Shown: in pieces, positions 58,440 through 64,000 of the stretch
Layout of the letters: every line of letters starts with the position of its first letter
How positions within the stretch are numbered: position 1 is the stretch's first letter
Assembly: GCF_003201195.1 (NCBI RefSeq)
Contig: NZ_QICQ01000002.1
Span: 1 to 64,000 of the forward strand
DNA: 64,000 nt
Source: Nitrosomonas eutropha
GTDB taxonomy: Bacteria > Pseudomonadota > Gammaproteobacteria > Burkholderiales > Nitrosomonadaceae
Reading direction: 5' to 3'
The notes under the pieces: generated by a model
Databases searched by the model: none
What the model was told of the DNA's origin: nothing
Seen by the model: only the letters and a program-made list of their open reading frames with translations
Program-made: the position numbers and the translations under genes

Positions 58440-59515
58440 CTTTCGATCATGGCAGCCAGCTGTGCGGCCTGATGTTCGGCTGCCAAAGTAGAGCATAATT
58501 CATCTAACTCACCGTCCATAATCTGCTCTATTTTATAGAGTGTCAGGTTAATTCTGTGATCAGTAATTCTCCCTTGTGGAAAATTATAGGTCCGGATCCG
58601 CTCTGAACGTTCACCGCTGCCAACCAGCGATTTCCTGGCAGCTGCCTGTTCAGCCTGTTGCGCACGCACCTGCTTGTCGAGAATACGGGAAATCAACACA
58701 CTCATTGCCTGTGCCTTATTCTTATGCTGGGAACGCCCTTCCTGACACTCAGCCACAATTCCTGTCGGCAAATGGGTAATCCGTACAGCCGAATCTGTTT
58801 TATTAATATGCTGCCCGCCCGCGCCGGAAGCGCGGAATGTATCGATTCTTAAATCAGCCGGATTCAGAGTTACGCCAGAAATTTCATCTGCTTCCGGAAG
58901 CACAGCAACAGTACAGGTTGAAGTATGCACACGCCCCTGTGTTTCAGTCGCCGGAACACGCTGCACCCGATGTGCACCCGATTCAAATTTAAGTCTAGAA
59001 TAGGCACCGTGGCCAATAATCCGGGCAATAATCTCCTTGTATCCGCCCACTTCAGAAGGATTCTGGGAAACAATTTCTACTTGCCATCCCTCACGCTCCG
59101 CATAGCGGCTATACATGCGAAACAAGTCACCTGCAAACAGAGCAGATTCATCCCCTCCCGTACCGGCCCGTATTTCCAGGAAAATGTTGCGCTCATCATT
59201 CGGATCCCTGGGCAACAGCTGCTTGAGTATCTCGGTTTCAATATCCGCCAGCTTCTGCTTATCTGCATCAATCTCGGCTTCAGCAAAATCCCGGAATTGC
59301 GGATCCACACTCATTTCCATAGCGGTAGCCAAATCTTGCTCAACCTGCTGGTAAGTATGATAAAACCTGGTTACCGGCTCAATTTCAGATCGTTCACGAG
59401 AAAGTTTCCGATAATTATCCAGATCAGCCGTGATCTTTTCATTGCTCAACAGCTTGTCCAATTCCTCCAGTCGTATACTCAGCCGGGTAAGCTGATCCAC
59501 AATTCCCTTATTCAT
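58436..59515 (-). CDS. prfA: Peptide chain release factor 1
   Basis: The 359-residue factor ends translation at UAA and UAG. The GGQ motif is in [17 protein letters not shown] (about residues 228-244), and the codon-recognition PAT motif is in [14 protein letters not shown]. Length matches E. coli RF1 (360). It overlaps hemA by four bases and prmC by four, so the three genes form one translation-coupled run. Confidence 0.96.
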
Positions 59516-60765
59516 CGTGGATAACGCAACTGATACAACCGATTGACAAGCTCAACAAGTTGCTCACGCTCATCATTGGATACCTGGTTGAGAGCGGAAG
59601 AAGGAGAATGGAGAAATTTATTGGTCAATCCACTACTAAGTGATTCCAGCACTTTTACAGGATCTTCCCCCTTCGCCAGTAATTTATGGGCGCGGCTCAG
59701 CTCATGCTGACGAAATTGCTCGGCCTGGTCGCGCAGTGCGCGAATAGTTGGAACAGACCGCCGTGTGGCGACCCAATGCATAAAGTCCATAACATTTGAA
59801 TCAATAATTGTTTCTGCCTGAGTTACTGCCCCCTGACGACTATCCAGTCCTTCCCTGACAATATCAGCCAAATCATCCACATAATATAGAAATACATCAT
59901 CCAGCTCAGCTACTTCCGGCTCAACATCTCGTGGCACAGCCAGATCAACAATGAAAATCGGGCGATGCTTGCGCAACTTGATGGCTCGTTCCAGCATTCC
60001 TTTGCCAAGTATCGGCAGCGGGCTTGCCGTTGAGGTGACAACAATGTCATGCAATGCCAGTTGATCCGGCAATTCACCCAAAGAGATGGGGTGCGCATTA
60101 AAACGTCGCGACAGCGCTTCCGCTCGCTCTACAGTACGATTTGCAACCGTTACATGCACGGGGCGTTTGGCAACGAAATGAGCAGCGCACAACTCAATCA
60201 TTTCGCCGGCACCGATAAACAGCACTTTTTGTTCACTAATATTGCCAAAAATTCTTTCGGCAAGACGTGCAGCAGCAGCAGCCATTGAAACTGAACAGGC
60301 ACCTATTTCTGTAGAGGTACGCACTTCCTTCGCTACAAAAAATGTATGCTGAAACATTTTATGTAATAACAATCCCAGCGTTCCCGCTTGTTCAGCTGAT
60401 TTCACTGCGTTCTTCATCTGCCCCAGTATCTGTGCCTCACCCAACACCATGGAATCCAGTCCGCTGGCAACGCGAAATGCATGCTTTACAGCCTGCTCCC
60501 GCAACAATTTGTAAAGGTAGGGCTCAAGATCTCCAGAATGGAGATGATGAAAATCAGCTAGCCACCCGACAGCTTTATCGGGTGTATCAGTATTGCAGTA
60601 TATTTCAGTACGATTGCACGTTGAGATTATAGCCGCTTCTTTAACCAGCTGGTGACCCACCAGATCATGAAGCGCATGTTGCATCGACTCTTCCGTAAAA
60701 GCCACATGTTCGCGTATATCTAAAGGTGCAGTATGATGGTTAACACCAAAGGCAAAAAGTTGCAT
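59512..60765 (-). CDS. hemA: Glutamyl-tRNA reductase
   Basis: The 417-residue enzyme makes glutamate-1-semialdehyde, the first committed step of haem synthesis by the C5 path. The catalytic Cys is in [14 protein letters not shown] (about residues 46-59). The NADPH domain has [13 protein letters not shown], and the C-terminal dimerisation helix is intact. In a haem-rich nitrifier this step is in high demand. It starts the hemA-prfA-prmC-grxD run and is divergent from ispB, with 183 bases between. Confidence 0.96.
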
Positions 60766-60948
60766 GAAAAATATCCTGATGACGCCAATTCAAAATTGGC
60801 TAATTATAACGGAAGTTATACCGCCCCAATCAATGGAAGTTCCATGGCGATACGCCGCACAATATGTATCTCGGCTGTTTTGCCTGCAGGAATCCTTGAC
60901 ACCCGGGCAGGGACATTTCTACCATAGCGGTTTCTTCAGGGAGTCATT

Positions 60949-61917
60949 GTGTCAATCGAGTCAATCAGAAACGTTATCGCCAAAGATATGGGCGAGGTGG
61001 ATAACGTTATCCAGCAAAAGCTTCATTCTCAAGTTGTTCTTGTTCGACAGGTCAGCGAATACATCATCCATAGCGGCGGAAAAAGGTTACGGCCAGCATT
61101 AGTCATCCTTGCCGCAGGGTTATACGATTACAAGGGTACGCATCACTATAATCTCGCTGCTGTTGTCGAATTTATCCATACCGCAACACTATTACACGAT
61201 GACGTAGTGGATGAATCCCAACTGCGCCGCAATCAGGCCACAGCCAATGCTTTATTTGGCAACGCTGCCAGTGTGTTGGTGGGTGATTTTCTGTACTCGC
61301 GTGCTTTCCAGATGATGGTGGAAGTCGATAACATGCGAGTTATGGAGGTGCTGGCCGACGCAACCAACACCATTGCCGAGGGTGAGGTACTGCAATTACT
61401 TAACTGCCGTGACCCAGACGTTGAAGAGGAAAATTACCTGCAGGTTATCCGTTTCAAAACCGCCAAGCTTTTTGAAGCTGCTGGCCGGCTGGGAGCGATA
61501 CTGGGCGGAGCCACTCCGGCTGAAGAAGAAGCACTGGCTGCTTATGGCATGCATCTGGGCACAGCATTCCAGCTGGTGGATGATTTGCTGGATTATTCGG
61601 GTAATGATCATGACACTGGTAAAAATCTGGGTGACGATCTGGCAGAAGGAAAGCCGACTCTGCCACTGATCTTCGCCATGCGGGCTGGCACGACCGACCA
61701 AGCAAATACGGTCCGTCATGCTATTGAATCTGGTGGAAAAGACGGGTTTGGACCAGTACTCGAAATCATCCAGAAAACTGGTGCGCTGGATTACGCAAAG
61801 CAATGCGCGCAGAAAGAAGCCAACATGGCCACTTCCGTAATCTCTACGCTCCGTGATTCTATCTATAAACAATGTTTGCTAGAATTGGCGGAGTTCGCTG
61901 TTTCGAGAAATTACTAA
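60949..61917 (+). CDS. ispB: Polyprenyl (octaprenyl) diphosphate synthase
   Basis: The 322-residue prenyltransferase has both aspartate-rich motifs, LLHDDVVDESQLRRNQ (about 82-97) and FQLVDDLLDYSGN (about 207-219), and the GGKRLRPALVILA start region. It makes the C40 side chain for ubiquinone. It begins with GTG at 60949 after AGGGAG at about 60937-60942. tRNA-Pro follows. Chain length cannot be fixed from sequence, but IspB is the usual enzyme in this place. Confidence 0.92.
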   Translation: MSIESIRNVIAKDMGEVDNVIQQKLHSQVVLVRQVSEYIIHSGGKRLRPALVILAAGLYDYKGTHHYNLAAVVEFIHTATLLHDDVVDESQLRRNQATANALFGNAASVLVGDFLYSRAFQMMVEVDNMRVMEVLADATNTIAEGEVLQLLNCRDPDVEEENYLQVIRFKTAKLFEAAGRLGAILGGATPAEEEALAAYGMHLGTAFQLVDDLLDYSGNDHDTGKNLGDDLAEGKPTLPLIFAMRAGTTDQANTVRHAIESGGKDGFGPVLEIIQKTGALDYAKQCAQKEANMATSVISTLRDSIYKQCLLELAEFAVSRNY

Positions 61918-62005
61918 TTTTTACCAGAATTGCCAGCTTCAGCAATTATCACTGGAAATCCTAAATATTTCCTTGCTAGTGCTGTTTTCGATAAACTATT
62001 TCATT

Positions 62006-62082
62006 CGGGGTGTAGCTCAGCCTGGTAGAGTACTGCGTTCGGGACGCAGGAGCCGGAGGTTCAAATCCTCTCACCCCGACCA
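62006..62082 (+). tRNA. tRNA-Pro (anticodon CGG)
   Basis: The 77 bases fold as a tRNA. The acceptor stem CGGGGTG pairs with CACCCCG, the D-arm is AGCTCAGCCTGGTAGAG, the anticodon stem CTGCG/CGCAG holds loop TTCGGGA with anticodon CGG, the T-arm has GGTTCAAATCC, and CCA is encoded. It reads proline codon CCG. It lies 88 bases after ispB. Confidence 0.97.
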
Positions 62083-62604
62083 AATAAGCTTGCAACTCGA
62101 CCCGAAAATCACAGTTTACTACCAGACGCAATGTTGACATGATCCACAGTATCGTTATCAGGTTCCTGAGTAAATCAAATATGCCTTGCAAGTCGTGAAA
62201 GCAGCAAAAATGTCGTCAACGCCACAGCACGCCAAATCTTTCATACGTGATTTGCACAATATAAGGTTTGGCGCTTGCGTTTAAATGATTCCTTCCAAAA
62301 CAAGTCTCTGCCAAAACAAGTCTCTGCCAAAACAAGTCTCTGCCAAAACAATCTGAAATCGCGATACAATTTTTTGAAGATCTGATAATTGTTAAAGGCA
62401 TTGACATTGACTATTAAGGTTTTAGTAGAAGAATCTCCCACCTGATTATCTTCTGCAAAACAAACAGATAAGGGGTTAAAACTCAAAAAGTAAACGCGGA
62501 TTTTTGTCCGGCATATTTAGGAATTCCACGATATCCGCTGAAGAATTGTCACCATCCCTAAATTAATTAGGTGACGATTAACTATTTAATTGAGGATATT
62601 GGAA
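62083..62604. other. Gene-free stretch with a hairpin and a tandem repeat
   Basis: No gene is supported. CGCCAAATCTT (62230-62240) and AAGGTTTGGCG (62263-62273) form a near-perfect stem (ten of eleven). The 16-bp tandem repeat at 62295-62355 follows directly and is listed separately. The promoter of the following gene probably lies in the last 100 bases. Confidence 0.5.
62295..62355. repeat. 16-bp tandem repeat, about 3.8 copies
   Basis: CCAAAACAAGTCTCTG occurs three times head to tail (62295, 62311, 62327) and once more in part (CCAAAACAA then TCTG, 62343-62355). The copies are identical, so the array is recent or kept by slippage. Confidence 0.92.
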
Positions 62605-63024
62605 ATGGAAATCACTTGTTATCGCGATCCTGAAATCAAACGGGAAAAAAGGACGTTACCAGCAACCACCTATAACCTGGCTATCCAGTTATTTGCTCGC
62701 TGCGGAGCAAAAAATCTATTCATACCTATCCGAAGTATGCAATATTTAGCTATTATTGATCGTGAGGAATTTGTATTTATTGATGGCCAGCGCAAATGCT
62801 GGGTAGATATTGCTTGGCAAAATTTCCATTCACATGAACGTGAATCACTTGATCAACCCATTGAATATGAAGCAGTTTATTATCAGGAAGATCAAACAGC
62901 GGTTATGCGCCGCCTGCAAAGAGAATTTCCACTTGCTTTGTATGCAATGATGGCAAAACAAACCCCTCACAACCCGGCAAAAATAATCAAGTTCCGACCC
63001 AAAGTTTCTACAGATAACGCTTAG
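62605..63024 (+). CDS. Conserved-looking protein of unknown function
   Basis: I do not recognise this 139-residue soluble protein (MEITCYRDPEIKREKRTLPA at the start). It has no signal peptide or membrane segment. A central alpha/beta part contains FARCGAKNLFIPIRSMQYLA and EFVFIDGQRKCWVDIAWQNF, and the end is basic. A TTGGAA lies just before ATG 62605; an upstream in-frame ATG at 62590 is possible. Composition and codon use look like a real gene. Confidence 0.65.
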   Translation: MEITCYRDPEIKREKRTLPATTYNLAIQLFARCGAKNLFIPIRSMQYLAIIDREEFVFIDGQRKCWVDIAWQNFHSHERESLDQPIEYEAVYYQEDQTAVMRRLQREFPLALYAMMAKQTPHNPAKIIKFRPKVSTDNA

Positions 63025-63253
63025 TGATAAAAGCAGGGAATATTTACAGTGAGAAAGTATTCCTGAAATATATATTCATGCCGTCAAGCATATAAAACTA
63101 CAACTTGTCAGTTGCGTATTTTACTATGTGCCGCAGCGGTTGCTGCATCATCCCTGGCATGTGCTTGAACAAAAGGCAGATGACATAAAAACATTAGGCG
63201 CGCGACTAATGTATGATTATTAAATAATGGTTTTTTAATAGAAACTTCGGAAC

Positions 63254-64000
63254 ATGGCTACTACCGCGTCGACACTGATCATACCCGTTGAGAACCAGGT
63301 TCGTGAACTGGATGCAAAACTCCTGTTATCTTGCGTGGCTGCCGAACGCGGATTCCCGGTTGTTATCGGTTCTCGTGCCTACATTCATTTTGAAGTTGCT
63401 TCGCTACCACGCGGCATATATCTTGCAAAAAGTATGCGCAGGTTGAGTAATTCCATATTCCGGATCCTTCGCATGCTTGGCCACGAAATTGTTGCTTGGG
63501 AAGAGGAAGCACTGGTTCATCCTCCGGCAGATACCTATTTCTCGCTACGGTTATCTCCCGTTACGATGAAAAATGTTTCTCATTTCTTTGCCTGGGGTCA
63601 GGAGAATTCTGATCTCATCAAACAATATCCGCAACTTCCGGAAAATTTACCCATTCACATAACCGGGAATCCGCGAGGCGACATCTTGCGACCAGAAATA
63701 CGCGCCTATTTTTCAGCAAAGGTAGAGCACTTACGTGAAACTTATGGCAACTTTATCCTGATCAATACCAATTTTTCCAGTGTTAATCCTTTTATTCCCA
63801 GTATCGGAATGTTCATTTCGGGTAAAAATGGAGAAAAAACATCCCGGCGCGGACAGGGTGGGATCGGCTTAAGTGACGAATTTGCCGAAGGGTTGTGGCA
63901 CCACAAGAAAGCCATACTGGAGAGTTTCAAGCAGCTTATCCCAGCATTGGAGCGCGCTTTTCCTGATGTAACTATTGTTGTCCGCCCTCACCCAAGTGAA
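63254..64000 (+). CDS. Surface carbohydrate biosynthesis protein, cut by the window edge
   Basis: The frame is open from ATG 63254 to the last base (249 codons), so the gene continues beyond the window. It reads STLIIPVENQVRELDAKLLL near the start, then PVVIGSRAYIHFE, LPRGIYLAKSM, HITGNPRGDILRPE, FILINTNFSSVNPF and IVVRPHPSE at the edge. The pattern, with GNPRxD and RPHPxE, matches the surface-carbohydrate-biosynthesis family (GT-B-like) and resembles in layout the gene at 51454-52812. The ribosome binding site is weak (CGGAAC). It is probably the first gene of a glycan cluster to the right. Confidence 0.75.
   Translation, partial: MATTASTLIIPVENQVRELDAKLLLSCVAAERGFPVVIGSRAYIHFEVASLPRGIYLAKSMRRLSNSIFRILRMLGHEIVAWEEEALVHPPADTYFSLRLSPVTMKNVSHFFAWGQENSDLIKQYPQLPENLPIHITGNPRGDILRPEIRAYFSAKVEHLRETYGNFILINTNFSSVNPFIPSIGMFISGKNGEKTSRRGQGGIGLSDEFAEGLWHHKKAILESFKQLIPALERAFPDVTIVVRPHPSE

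Noticed and set aside
61976-62191. Open frame on the minus strand across the tRNA
   Set aside because: It is the antisense of tRNA-Pro and gives the familiar false peptide seen over tRNA genes.
62295-62355. Possible CRISPR array
   Set aside because: The 16-bp units are directly adjacent with no spacers, and no cas gene is near.

Overview
The window looks like a chromosomal segment of a betaproteobacterium, most plausibly a Nitrosomonas-like ammonia oxidiser. This is an inference from protein style, moderate GC, many decayed insertion sequences and conserved gene orders (hemA-prfA-prmC-grxD, mlaFEDCB-ABC-ibaG, cutA-dsbD). No ammonia-oxidation gene lies in the window, so the genus is not proven.

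Left end (1-8.4 kb) is accessory DNA. It holds a transposase tail, a DksA/TraR zinc-finger protein, a short-chain dehydrogenase and an RtcB-type RNA ligase. A rearrangement scar follows, in which a fragment of a surface-glycan gene (whose intact relative lies at 51.5 kb) abuts a truncated, frameshifted GH3 beta-glucosidase. After that come an IS6-family relic, wrbA, a PsiE-like gene whose stop codon lies inside an integron attC-like half-site, and an IS5-type relic.

The centre (8.6-41.5 kb) is mostly housekeeping: lysS, glnS, an NlpC/P60 lipoprotein, ppsA-ppsR, an AlaA-type aminotransferase, hom-thrC, then a TCA block sdhB-sdhE-gltA-sucA-sucB (sdhCDA and lpd are absent from the window). Next come the Mla phospholipid-transport operon with a second ABC exporter and a BolA protein, then cutA-dsbD-tlpA-like redox genes, a dicarboxylate symporter, an RsmI-like methyltransferase and apaG.

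The section from 41.6 to 54.9 kb is the most unusual. A c-di-GMP-I (GEMM) riboswitch precedes a secreted subtilisin-like protease. A PEP-CTERM exoprotein gene follows with a good sigma-54 -24/-12 element; its reading frame is broken at a run of eight C residues just after the start, as in phase-variable genes or by sequencing error. Then come an IS relic, a two-gene ovothiol pathway (ovoA-ovoB), a J-domain protein, a surface-glycan gene coupled to a phospholipase-D-like gene, and a methyltransferase-like gene inactivated by one nonsense codon and one frameshift.

The right end (55-64 kb) returns to housekeeping: an Lpp-like lipoprotein, a glutathione transferase, a YqaA-type membrane protein, grxD, prmC, prfA, hemA, ispB and tRNA-Pro(CGG). 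It also has a 16-bp tandem repeat, an unrecognised gene, and a surface-carbohydrate gene cut by the window edge.
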